DNA of 64,000 nt from Verrucomicrobiia bacterium. Lineage in GTDB: Bacteria > Verrucomicrobiota > Verrucomicrobiia > Limisphaerales > JAEYXS01. The notes below the pieces were generated by a model, which saw only the letters and a program-made list of their open reading frames with translations, made no database searches and was not told where the DNA came from. The position numbers were made by a program, and so were the translations under genes. Location: NCBI GenBank assembly GCA_036405135.1, contig DASWYF010000038.1:22514-86513 (forward strand). Reading direction: 5' to 3'. Positions 20,301-26,700 of the stretch are shown in pieces; within the stretch, counting starts at the first letter, position 1, and each line of letters opens with the position of its first letter.

Positions 20301-20669
20301 GGTTCAATGCCGGCCAATGCCCAGTATCAGGCGGCCATTGTGATCACTCCGGATCTGCCGGGCAGTATCACGAATGTTACCACGGTGACGCATGCCGATC
20401 TCGAACTCAATAACGCGAACAATACGGTCACAACGATCTCCACAGTGCAGGGCGTGGCCCTTTCTGGTGGTTCGATCAGCGTGACTCCTGGAAATGTGTC
20501 CCTGATGCTGGTCGGCCAGCCGAATGTCACTTACATCGTCGAGGCAACGAGCGACTTTGTGACGTGGGTGGAAGTCAGCCGTCAATCAAGTCCGGATGGC
20601 ATCATTGTGATCAATGATCCGGCGGGCAGCAGTGGCGGGCTGCGGTTCTACCGCGCGCGCCAGCAGTAA
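5337..20669 (+). CDS. Giant multidomain surface protein (PPC, Calx-beta, delta-60, DUF11, P domains)
   Basis: This exported protein has about 5110 residues. A TTG at 5268 follows the previous stop directly, but the ATG at 5337 leads sooner into the signal peptide (hydrophobic MLFLCFLTAVLPVSTARA). In order: three PPC-like beta domains (~47-472); two Calx-beta (~474-785); a block of seven delta-60 repeats (~790-1187); four Calx-beta, two of them with insertions (~1240-2038); a second seven-repeat block (~2043-2407); five Calx-beta (~2412-3007); a third seven-repeat block (~3010-3379); four Calx-beta (~3383-3837); one DUF11; a CARDB-like domain and P domain (~3960-4249); three DUF11; a second CARDB-like and P domain (~4623-4914); one DUF11; and a short C-terminal module ending in RFYRARQQ. 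Calx-beta domains bind calcium in known proteins. No catalytic domain was found, so adhesion or a cell-surface scaffold is the likeliest role. A strong terminator follows. Confidence 0.9.
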   Translation: MLFKKFMSPRSCQSQPLAAGWQGWMLFLCFLTAVLPVSTARAQTSVNNNISGAIELEGNFGTTTGSIQTGDNREGGPMPPVEPNHAGVGGNKSVWYYWRAPFTGSVTFTTHSSGTTFNSVLAVYVSSAVPASVPYFPPNGPLTATVASNDDVVATGPAPGSYVRFNATVGVNYFIAVDINTLDASSPRNFTLSWGPTPSNDDFATPQNLGSAGSGFVQGTNTLYSFEANEPSNGNVTTPRHSAWYLWTAPANGPVTFSTDAGSALTTFNTTLAVFTGVDFTSPLAVVDQDDNTGLNNSSVVNFNATAGTQYRIVVDGANNSTGLFAMYWSQGTAATPNNDNFANAQLLTGAGGTRFSNNFNSTVEAGEPAHAGLAPATTVWYRWLAPSSGKVVFSTFTPSAETTFDTVLAVYQGTTLSGLRTIVSNNDYAAQLSPQSFLEFEATAGQLYYIAVGGRTSSSTGFFRLNYSLGGYAGTFGFTQSVYEANENEGTAAANSNMRPHDIPGARITITRRDGYSGRMIVKYRVLDTATATNGLHYSFPATDPTSEDTAGGFAFRTYTNSVIFDDWQTSASFLVVPANNGSPSGQDFNQGVDPTVGFAIVSVTPAPGESPLIIPPSVDVFRNTSRLEIYDDDTLANIEKVHLQVSESQTQATVRVFRRTNPAGNATRYQINGNHHTYRNSPNNAAAPANNAFSLSAGSDYAKPSTPNTIPDIDFTTTAGVIDWQAVGVQTDINIPLNNDLLVEFNEDFRFDLWNNTAGGEARTWGQTDHCYVTIVTDDSITAEQAAGAVDPSYNRDYFNLTTPPFNPTPGANDMVHAVAVDSNQQAIVGGDFTAVNSDTRFPRLARMTAAGVVDPAFNVGTGPNSSVLAIKTSGTSVFIAGKFTSYNSIQRKGVAKILPSGAIDGSFNPQAAVADPFATPIRAIDAYPAGTNTDSGKLIVAGDFTEFNGEQLNRIARLNANGTLDTASFNPNGGANGPIYAVKIITGINPALEGKILVGGDFTTFGGLPRRGIVRLNSNGSVDVNFNPGNGADGIVYAVDYTADGGVIIGGAFGTVDLRSRSRVARFTSTGALDQNFDIGSGADDTVYSVVVEPVSDRILLGGLFRSFNQVRRAGMARLLPNGYLDTEFMEIAYNHYAGLHMRFSPYAEAKPFVRSMALQADGNIMIGGSFQRVGGGNRNTVAETQSPTPSLLSPWRAIRAGVEVPIVTPTWIHRDDVRNRYNFARVMGGNTPGPGNIGFTQTNYAADEKGGQFFITLSRENTAPNALSEGFVSFSTFDLAPGPGVAVGGSDYGTTNSLPRWQNTWPGSAIVRMVSESQTGPNNNVLQATRVYVGIVDDAAIEGDESFQVQLTNPKPDLLLGGTIGGRSPFYWSSSGILEGENIPIGVALGRTTALVDVIDDDFEPSFIAFKQTKYSVTENGTQAVIEVVRSGSTARSISVDYLATEHLGAASPAPYFEYEQAASAGLDFTGVSGRLTFGPGQTSATFTVPIFNDVTAEGDESINLYLLNISQGSSFATSAQTLDNTVDTGTETLTAIAHGLYNDSLVRFSTSGGALPGGLSPNIDYYVIVKTRDTFQVSTSPGGTPVNLTSNGNNAQVNTILSLARLDIYDNDFSAGAFRFSTTTRYTTSENGGSVVVTVERTGGNVGQVAVDFRTLNNTAIAGMDYVTNFTTLTWNSLDSTPKTITLTILDDSAADGVDKSFLLQLSNARRLSGSGVAPQLAGVNPVPVLIQENDRFGVIGFALNQFNVSEGGGKALITVTRSNGVAGQQAVTYTTVPSGTARPVYRMDASLATSVNAAGNRLLITRHGLANGTLVRFTSGTPPDGTLVNEDYLVANATTDDFQLLDADTGVILDIGLAATSDTAQLNAYYAFDAKNAAVVVDAADEIVYPGHPFQNGDQIEFSTVIVNGLPVGVNSGQTYYVVGRDNNSFQVSFIPNGSPVSIAPSTAVTVSGTAYTVIHVNDHYYVHTTGTLLLDPLVTSTNFTVDLVDNLVQNPNINSTFNRTVVLQLTDSGDAGGIDASILRIVDDENINEPAGAVDTTYNSDAGPDGFVYAMALLSDERLIIGGDFTSVNGLASGRLARLKTDGNLDSGFNVGTGANDSIRSIIIQDDSRMLISGLFTDYNGLSRAHVARVNIDGTLDTSFDPGSGANNPIYALGLVRSGSLKGKVIVGGSFSTMGGFARPYVARLDTNGVVDQTFNTGSGPNGTVFATLVQDDGKVIIGGDFTTVNLKPAPYLARLNTDGSLDTNFTANINFNASVRSLALQSDGKMVVGGYFTVTNLLGETNRYITRINTDGSNDFSFNPEGGGDAPVLALALQLDGKILVGGDFQKFSNVTRRRLTRLNPDGTKDVNINFGTGANNFVSALQVQPSDGRLIVGGGFTRFNDEDKNYLARIYGGVLGGRGALEFAVAAMTISESQTNTLVTVRRTGGTEGTVRANYYSRTGTATEDIDYLALSVTNVVEFAPGETEKQISVVLLPDSLPEGLETLDLVLSALDPMDPFYAPLGNQPETTLSIADNDSEIAFGQLQMSVSESDATGQLLVPIIRSFALDGTVTIRLVSSNFTATAGTDFVGINQLVTFQPGETIKNVAVNILPDIIEEGNEIFYLRLEKNPLDPDGRISTTAFETEITIIDDDFFPGTIQFSSALFNVDENAGFAFLTVVRTNGSSGLVTVNYTTGDVNDAVGGSSTNPPNDFLHTNGSIAFADGEIIKTIRVPILPDSNTQETNEIFQVTLSGATGGASLGFPNPTTVSIANNNSAVFGTFVLQINPTINEGDPALLVSVLLNNRITNATVMVDYDTLPGTAGTNDFTPTTGQLTFVDGVSSNGFLVPILNDGLVESNEVFQIVLRNAQPSGGPSIGTLSSNVTIVSTNMLAGTVVFTQAQYTADEGAGVLQVVLARTNGYTGLIAVDITLSDLQAKGYISGSPVGFDYTNTTTVTPIIVTWNDGDIDDKTVNIPLINDSVVEADEGFRIVLSNPINAILSDVTNALGFILDDELKSGAVDPVFTASANGPVLSLSIRPGASLGDITLGGDFTRLDALARTNVAQVSIDGTAYTGFDAGSITLGGTGAVVRAVSVYTNGNDVGKVLIVGRFDSINGVPRNNIARLNNDGSLDTTFDPGLGANAPINALVVQADGRILIAGDFNRYDTSDRNFVARILSTGAIDPAFDPVAGANGPVNALALQSDGRIVVGGDFSKFNGSDSPRLARLLTSGAMDTAFSTALGSGFDGAVFALAMQSDERILVGGAFTVFNGGSAPRLARLNSNGTADTVGFTGIGTGFNDSVFAITLQNDRKILVGGNFTSFQGVPQNRIIRLTATGARDTTMNFGSGADSFVSSMVIQPDGKVVIGGGFQTFDGQVRPYIARVNNGTNTGAGVLQFSATDFPVYENGGSVTLTVKRILGLENSLSVEVAFIDGTAYQGTNYLLPSIRTLDFAEGEAVKTLVVNIPDDPEGAVVNPVRQFTVRLINATNHVTHATADIVSSRDSATVSIIDNETVIGFQTSSFVVAENGLNAVINLVRTGGSNDPVTLTFETALGTATEVLDYLAVTNTVVWLANDMTPKTILIPVVEDALVEGIETVNLQISGYGGPVLAGLTNAVLSILDNDFSSGIIAFESAAYRTIEGQTAQISVVRTNGSSGIVSAMLTVSNATALAGSDYLTTNILVTFANGESRKVVEINTKDDALQDDGEHFLIHLGNASGGAVLGLSDATVFIDDNDVTIGFTQAALNVTESDTTLSLTVTRSGLDARTFIVDYTTANISAQAGLDYVQTNGVVVFGPNEYSKVLEVQVKDDYIIEGPESFRVLLSGTNLSLLGFTQTTINIDDNDLATDLEVLVKVNNPVKTNTTVRYSLLVTNYGPSDISGVTLTNILPASLQLSSISVTNVTTNGNALIFDLPVLPKASGYLVEIEALDTNGIIRSVTNIAAIGLPALTNDLDLANNTVTNVTGLRGPGPYLAIESLSITSETPGPANGAFDLNEQVSVNVTFRNLGDVASTAAAVSLAGTGGVVTNVGPQNATLGSLAPNASAVRSFTFNSTGTNGGLLTLTFNLTDTGGINYDPGILRYRLGSSVLTGSTNQIVINAMGPATPYPDQVVVSGMVGILDKISLTLSNLSHDFPADIDMLLVSPMGQGVIVMSDAGQGFRLTNVTFSISDQATLVLPQSARITNGFSYRPADYDVSGDLDDFGPLAPAGPHFSTLSAFRGIDPNGVWRLYVYDDTTGDAGVISNGWSLNITTVFPANPSANLIVTGTQTAGPLLVGADQTYTLLVTNRGPATVNSVMLTNTFSSGFTFITASNTVNGTVTLPSSRVVLNLGTMTNGQVITNYVTVRPTASGSFTNIAVVGIASTETDPFLGDNALVFAQTVGANADLAVGVTTTPVGTVALGNNLTYSVTLTNLGPSTATGVTLTNVLPAGVNYVSGSASQGVVTRSGSLVTATLGNVAVNATVQLTIVVTPTAAGSLTNTVTAASTVSDSNAVNNVAVTTTTAVTDSADLAISLIGTPNPVTQGNNITYTIALTNRGPSTATGVVITNPVPASVTLQSFTTPQGTVANVGGAVVFTLGSVPTGTNVTMQVIVTANTAGAVNSTAFVTAGGTFDPVTANNSSTITIAVQNPSADIDLGASTLLSESITPVNGAIDPGETVTVSLELVNKGALSTGNLVATLLPTGGVVTNSPQVQTYGAIASGAGVARNFTFTANGNLGDTLSVTLQLQDGASNLGTVTFTFQLGETERVGSATLIAGVDVGPAVTYPSVITVSGVSGTILKATITLSNVSHTFPDDFDLLLVSPTGRKVLLMSDAGGGFAINGVNITLDDSAAASLPDSGTITDGVYKPSNYLNSPVDQASTNDVFAAPAPAGPYAASLADLVGSNPNGQWSLYVVDDQTGNIGSIGGWSLSIVTVSTLTPSADVALTVIRSPEPVTARSNLTYTVTVTNSGPNGVSGVLVSNSLPAGAQVVSLATTQGTIITNGAGAVLWTIGSMPANAQYQAAIVITPDLPGSITNVTTVTHADLELNNANNTVTTISTVQGVALSGGSISVTPGNVSLMLVGQPNVTYIVEATSDFVTWVEVSRQSSPDGIIVINDPAGSSGGLRFYRARQQ
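7704..8897 (+). repeat. Delta-60 repeat block A, seven units
   Basis: These are seven tandem units of about 50-60 residues following the pattern V-x-A-[hydrophobic]-...-DG-[KR]-I-[LIV]-[VI]-GG-x-F-T-...-RL-N-x-x-G-x-LD-x-x-F-[ND]. The block is preceded by GAVDPSYN, which is the piece missing from the last unit. Seven short four-stranded units suggest one seven-bladed beta-propeller; this is inference. Confidence 0.75.
9911..10150 (+). repeat. Inserted ~80-residue module, copy 1
   Basis: This segment interrupts a Calx-beta domain between its penultimate strand and the closing LDIYDNDF strand. Its core reads AHGLYNDSLVRFS, then DYYVIVKTRDTFQVS and GGTPVNL. Two related copies lie about 800 and 1070 bases further on in the same gene. 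Confidence 0.6.
10720..10965 (+). repeat. Inserted ~80-residue module, copy 2
   Basis: The core reads LLITRHGLANGTLVRF, then EDYLVANATTDDFQLL. It shares the HGL-x-[ND]-[GD]-[ST]-LVRF, Y-[LY]-V and [TD]-F-Q-[LV] positions with copy 1. It sits inside another Calx-beta domain. Confidence 0.6.
10984..11225 (+). repeat. Inserted ~80-residue module, copy 3
   Basis: The core reads GHPFQNGDQIEFSTV, then TYYVVGRDNNSFQVSF and NGSPVSI. It follows copy 2 directly, so this Calx-beta domain holds two modules in tandem before its closing ILRIVDDENI strand. Confidence 0.6.
11463..12556 (+). repeat. Delta-60 repeat block B, seven units
   Basis: A second set of seven delta-60 units in the same protein, again preceded by an isolated GAVDTTYN segment and ending after YLARIYGG, without the DG-x-LD-x-x-F half. 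The unit sequence is closer to the family consensus here (for example GKVIIGGDFTTVN, then LARLNTDGSLDTNF). Confidence 0.78.
14364..15473 (+). repeat. Delta-60 repeat block C, seven units
   Basis: A third set of seven delta-60 units, beginning with GAVDPVF and ending with YIARVNNG. It has the same number of units and the same circularly permuted ends as the other two blocks, which suggests that block length is fixed by the fold. Confidence 0.78.
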
Positions 20670-20680
20670 GGCCGATTCTC

Positions 20681-20717
20681 AACGCCGCCGTGGATACCAC
20701 GGCGGCGTTTTTGTTTA
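20681..20717 (+). terminator. Rho-independent terminator after the giant gene
   Basis: A perfect 13-bp stem (AACGCCGCCGTGG paired with its complement) with a 3-base ATA loop is followed by TTTGTTT. It starts 11 bases after the stop codon and separates the giant-gene operon from the next gene. Confidence 0.93.
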
Positions 20718-20794
20718 ATGGCATCAGTTTATGCTTGGAGTTCCTTTGGCAATCATTACTTTTGCCGCTGTTCCACATCGAAATTTTTTAAGCG

Positions 20795-23700
20795 ATGCGC
20801 TGTCTTTCCATGAAAACATTGCGTAACCGTGCGACCGGATTTTCCCTGGGTTCCTGCCTTGCTTGTTTGCTTGTGCTTGGCCTCGGACTCCATGTTAACG
20901 CTCAAGCGGAGGGTGTTCCAAGTGCGGGCTATGCCAGCAAGTGGCAGGACCACAGCTCTCCGGCGCCGATGACTTCATTCAAAAATTGGGCAGAACAATA
21001 TTCAACGGCCGCTCCGGCAGTGCAGGGGGGGATGGAGAATCAAGGTGTGAATCTGGCCCGCCAGCGCCGTGCATTGTTGGAGTCAATGATCAAAACAAAT
21101 CCGGCATTGGCGATCTCATTGAGTGTTCCTGTGAGCGTGCGAGACCGTCTTCCGGCCAACGTGCAGGCAGAGCTGGAAACGAAGGTATCCGGGCAGGGCG
21201 ATCTCCAAGTGCTTTGCGCGCTTCCTTCCCGGTTGACCCGAATCCCTCAGCAGGGCGTTTTTACCACGGTGACGTTGAACGGCACCGTTTACAACGCGTA
21301 TACCTATGGACGGCGTTCCGGCCAGACTACCAAGATCGGCGTGCCGCTTCACGGTATCGCGGTTGGCTCCCTGCTTGCCTTGCATGAAAGCCCTGTTCGT
21401 GAATTGGAACCGGGTGAGTTTCAGGTGTTGAATCTGCCAGCGGTCAATCTGGCGGACGGTGCCGCCAGTGGAGTGACGGCGGTGATCGGTGATCAGGTCT
21501 ATACCTTTGCCAGCAGGGGGCAACTTCAGGAAGCCGCCCGTCAACTGGAAGAGGCTGAAACAGGTTTCAGCCCCGCGCCCAAGCAATCAGCCGCTTCAAT
21601 TCTTCAGCCTGGCACGACTGCAGCCGCCGTTCCCAATCTGGGCAGTCCATGGACTGAGGGCCTGAAAAACGTTTTGATCATCCGGGTTGATTTTTCTGAT
21701 GTGCCGGGAGACCCGCGGAGCCGCGGGGCATCGCCGACAATTTACACCGCAGCCTACGTCAAGAATCTGGCGGATACGGAGGTGAATCCATACTACATCA
21801 CCAGTTCCTACGGAAAGACCAGTCTGACCAACACGGTGACCAGCCAGCTCTATCGCATGCCCAATCCGGCGTCATTTTACGCGACGAATTTCAACGTGGA
21901 TGCGATGCATCTGCATGCGCGCACTCTGGCTTCGTCCAACTACAATATCGCGAGTTACGACCGTATCGTGGTCTTGTTTTCCCCATTGGAAAATCTAGCC
22001 AATTCGACGATCACCTTTGGCGGCCTCGCTCAGCTTGGCGCTACGAATCTGTGGGTCAATGGGGAATGGGATTTCCGCATCTACTCGCATGAGCTGGGGC
22101 ATACATACGGCTTGATTCACGGTAATCTGTGGCAGGTGACGGGTGCCAACCCGGCCAACTTGGGTGGCACCAGCGTGGAGTACGGTGATGATTTTGAGAC
22201 CCAAGGTGCGAACTTTGCGGACACGCCGCTGGTGGATTTCAACCCGTGGTTCAAGAACATGCTGGATTGGATTCCGAACACGAACATCATCACGGTGACT
22301 TCCAACGGCACCTATCGTGTCAGCCGCTTCGACCATTCGCCGGGCACTGGTATCTTGGCGCTGAGAATCCCGAAGGACGGCACCCGCAATTACTGGGTGG
22401 CTTGCAAACGCTCTTTCACGAACAACACCTCGATGAACACAGGCGCGTATATTTTTTGGGGTTACAATGTCAATGCCAACAGTGACCTGCTGGATATGAC
22501 CACACCCGGAGTGGGAGTGCAGGATGCTGCGTTGGGGCTGTCGCGCTCCTTCGTGGATACTAACGCGAACATCACCATCACGCCGGTGGCCAACGGCATT
22601 GTGGGCGGTGTTCAATATCTGGATGTGCAGGTTCTGCTCGGCCCCAATACCAACGTGGTGACCATCGATGCCGACAATCCTCAAGTGGTTGAAAACGACA
22701 CGGGGACGACCAACATCACCTTCAATATCGGTCTTTCTGGCCCGACCACCTCACCTGTGACTGTCAATTATCTCTTGAGTTCGGTGACTGCGGTGGTGGG
22801 AACGGATGTCGTAGCAACGAATGGCACGGTCACCTTCAATGCCGGTCAAACCAATGTTACAGTGACGGCGCAGGTGATCGGTGATTTGGAGGTCGAGGTG
22901 AATGAGTATTTCCGCCTGACGCTAACGAATGCTTCCATCAACGCGAGCATCTTCCAGACGGGCGGCATCGGCACAATCATAGACGACGATCTGGAAGGCG
23001 TGGTTGACTTGATTGTGAATCCAAATACCAACGCGCTGCAACTGGTCTCCGCGTTGATCAACACGAACAGCGGGCTGATCGTGCGTGGGGTCCAGTTGAA
23101 AGCACACGGCACAGGCAGCAGCCTGAGCGCTGGCACTTATCAGCTGGTAGGGCCGACAACGCCACATACATATGGGCTCACACGTCCGGGCATTGTCCTG
23201 TCATCCGGTGATGTTGATGACTATGAAACCGGTCCCAATTACATAAACGGTCTTACGACAGCCTTTAATGTTCCTGCGGATTCGGCCCAAGAAACTCTCT
23301 TGGACAAAATCACCGGTGGTGGTTGGGATCATTATGATGCCACCCAGCTGGATGTGTATTTCGACGTAGCACCTGGCTCGAACAATGTGACGTTCCAGAT
23401 CGTCTTCGGTTCAGAGGAGTATCCGGACTTCGTCAACTCCCCGTTTGTGGACGGGTTCGGCATCTTCCTGAACGGGACCAACATCGCCTTTGAGAATCTA
23501 CGACCAGTGAACATCAATCATCCTTCCTTCACCCCAGTGGCGGGAACCGAGCTTAATGGATTGTTGGCACCCGGTGGACAGGCTGTGCTGACTTTCTCGA
23601 CCTTGGTTGTGCCCAATTCCGTCAGCAACCGCCTGACATTTATCGTGGCAGATACTACGGACGCGTCTTTGGACACGACGGTCTACATATCATCTCTGGC

Positions 23701-26700
23701 AGCGGTCGAGCCGCCGCCATTGCCGATCGCAACAGTATTTGATGCTTTGCCGGTGATCGAAGGCAACTCCTTCACCAACATCGCATTTGAAGTGCGGTTG
23801 TCGTTAGTGTCCACCCAAAAGGTGACGATGTCTTATTTTGCTGCGAACGGCAGCGCCAAGCGCGGAGAGGATTTCTTGAACACCTCTGGAACGCTCACCT
23901 TCCTGCCGGGTGTGACAAATGCCTTCATCAATGTCCCGATCGTGGGCGATCTGTATGATGAACCTGACGAGGGGTTCTCAGTGGTCATTTTCTCGCCAAC
24001 GAATGCCTACATCGGACGTGCCCAAGCCTTTTCATCCATCTTGGATGATGATTTGCAAGCGGCGAAGATCAGCGTTGCGGATGGCACTATCACAGAAGGC
24101 GATTCGGGCACCATTGATTTTTCATTCACCGTGAAGCTGTCTGAGCCAAGCGGGCATGTGGTGAAGGTGAATTATGGAACGGCCCCGGGAACGGCTGCGG
24201 TGGGGCTGGATTATATCCCAGTGTCGGGGACGCTGGCTTTTGAGCCGGGACAGACGAATCAGACGATCACTGTCAAGGTGGTCGGGGATACAATCTTTGA
24301 AAACAGTGAAACGTTCTTCCTTAACATATCCAGTCCTGTTTTCGCCACGATTGACGACAACCAAGGACAGGCGACTATAACGGACAATGACGTGGCACCG
24401 GCGGTCAATGTGGCGGATGCCTCGGTGGCTGAGGGAGATGCCGGCACGGCGAGCCTTACCTTTAATGTGACGCTCTCCAATCCGTCTGCATCGGCGGTGA
24501 CGGTGAATTATGCGACGGCCAATGGGACTGCTACCACGGCCGATTCAGATTATGCTGCCACTTCAGGTGTGTTGACATTTACGCCGGGCGAAGTGCAGGC
24601 GAGCGTGACCGTGCTGGTGAATGGAGATCTGGCGGAAGAAGCGAACGAAACGTTCACGTTGAGTCTGAGCGGTGCAGTAAATGCCACTGCGGGAGATATG
24701 TCTGCCACTGGCACGATCCTTAATGATGATGGACCACATCTGTCCATCGCCTCCGTCAGCGTGCGCGAAGGGGCTGCGGCCACGACGACCAACGCGGTCT
24801 TCACGGTGACGTTGATCAAGCCGGATGCGGATACAGTATCGGTGGAATATGAGGTCATCGCTGGTACTGCCACTGCGGGAGCGGATTATGTCACCACCAG
24901 CGGCAGCCTGTCGTTCCCGAGCGGAATCACCAGTCGCGAGATCACGGTGGTGGTAAACGGGGATGATGGCGGTGAAAACAATGAAACCTTCACGGTCCGG
25001 TTGAAGAATGTGGTGAATGGAACAATTGCCAATAGTGATGCGACGGGGACTATCATTGATGACGATACCATTGCAAACCTGACAGCAGGACTGCATCTGC
25101 CCTCCACCAATATCTATGTGGCCCATCCTTTCACGGTGACATTGACCGTCACCAATCTAGGGACGTTCGGCGCGACCAATGTCGTGCTCGAGCATCCGTT
25201 GCCAGCCGGTTTCCAATTGCTTTCCTCGACCTTTGCTGCCGGGGCCGGCACAGTCAGCCAGACGGGTGGCACAGTTCGCGGTGTGGTGCCATTCTTGTTG
25301 GTCGGCCAATCAGCCCAGCTTTCATTACAGGTCGTTGGCAACACGGCTGGCAGCACGGAGTTTGTGGCGAATGTCAGTTCCACGCAATTTGACGAGGATC
25401 AGAGTGATAACTCTGTGAGCCTCGATAAGGAATTGCTTGTGCCGACGGTTGCCATCCAGTCCGCCGGGAGCCTGCTGGTCGCTGAAAGTCTGACGCCAGC
25501 CAATCGTGGTCTGGATTCCGGTGAGACGGTGACGATGACCTTCTCATTGAGGAACGTGGGTAATATCGGCACCACCAATCTGGTGGCTGTATTGCGAAAT
25601 GAATCTGGTGTCACCACTGGTGAACCCGCCAAGGTGTATGGCTCTATCTCAGCGGATGGGACGGTTGTAGGAAGGGACTTTGTGTTCTCTGTACAAGGTG
25701 CAGGCGGTTCCACTGTTTCTGCGGTGTTGGATATTTATGACCTGACGGGAGGAAATACTAATTCGTTGGGCAGTATCACTTACAATTACCAGCTGGCCGA
25801 GAGCGTTACAGCTACCGGTGGTGCGGTGACGATCCCGGCGGTTGGCCAGGCAGAGACCTACCCGACCACGGTGAACATTGCCGGTTTACAGGGGCGTGTT
25901 TCGAAGGTGACTGTGCAGCTTGCCGGCATCACACATGGGTTCCCGGATGACTTGGACATTCTGCTGGTGGCACCGAATGGCAAGGGAGTGGTGCTTATGT
26001 CGGATGCGGGCGCGGGATTGGATTTGGTGAATGTCAACCTGACCATTACGGACAGCGCGACGGCCAGCCTCCCTGATTCGGCCAAGATCAACAGCGGTGT
26101 ATACAAACCCACGAACCATGGCGGCAGTGATACTTTCCCTCTGGCACCGAGCGGGCCTTACGGTACGAATCTCGCCTCCTTTACTGGCATTGTGCCGAAT
26201 GGCGACTGGCAGTTATACATCGTGGACGATGGTGCCGGAGATGGCGGTTCCATCACGGGTTGGAGTTTGATTATTGAGACGACCATACCGGCTGATCCGG
26301 TGGCGGAACTGGTGGTCAGCGGCATCGTTTCTCCGAATCCGTCATACGTGGGGCAGAACTTCACCTACACCGTGGCAGTCGCCAACATGGGGCCGGCAGC
26401 GGCCACCAATTTGCGTTTGACGAGCATGCTGCCGACGGGTGTCACGTTTGTGAACGGAGTGCCTGCGCCAGCATTGGTTTCGGGTAGCGAGGTGAGGTTT
26501 GACTTGGGCGCCCTTGCGGTCGGTAACACAGCGACGGTGACGATTGAAGCGGTCAGCAGCGGAGCTGGCACGCCCACGAATATCGTGAGTGTGGTTGCAA
26601 ATGAGATCGATCTGCAGCCGGGCAATAACACAGCGGCGATCGGTCTCCGCGTGAACCGGGTGACGACTCTCTCTCCAGATGCCGGTTCAAGTTCTGGTGG

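Noticed and set aside
5268..20669. A CRISPR array or DNA-level tandem repeat in the giant gene.
   Set aside because: The repetition is at the protein level (Calx-beta, delta-60, DUF11 units) with divergent nucleotide sequence and no regular spacers.
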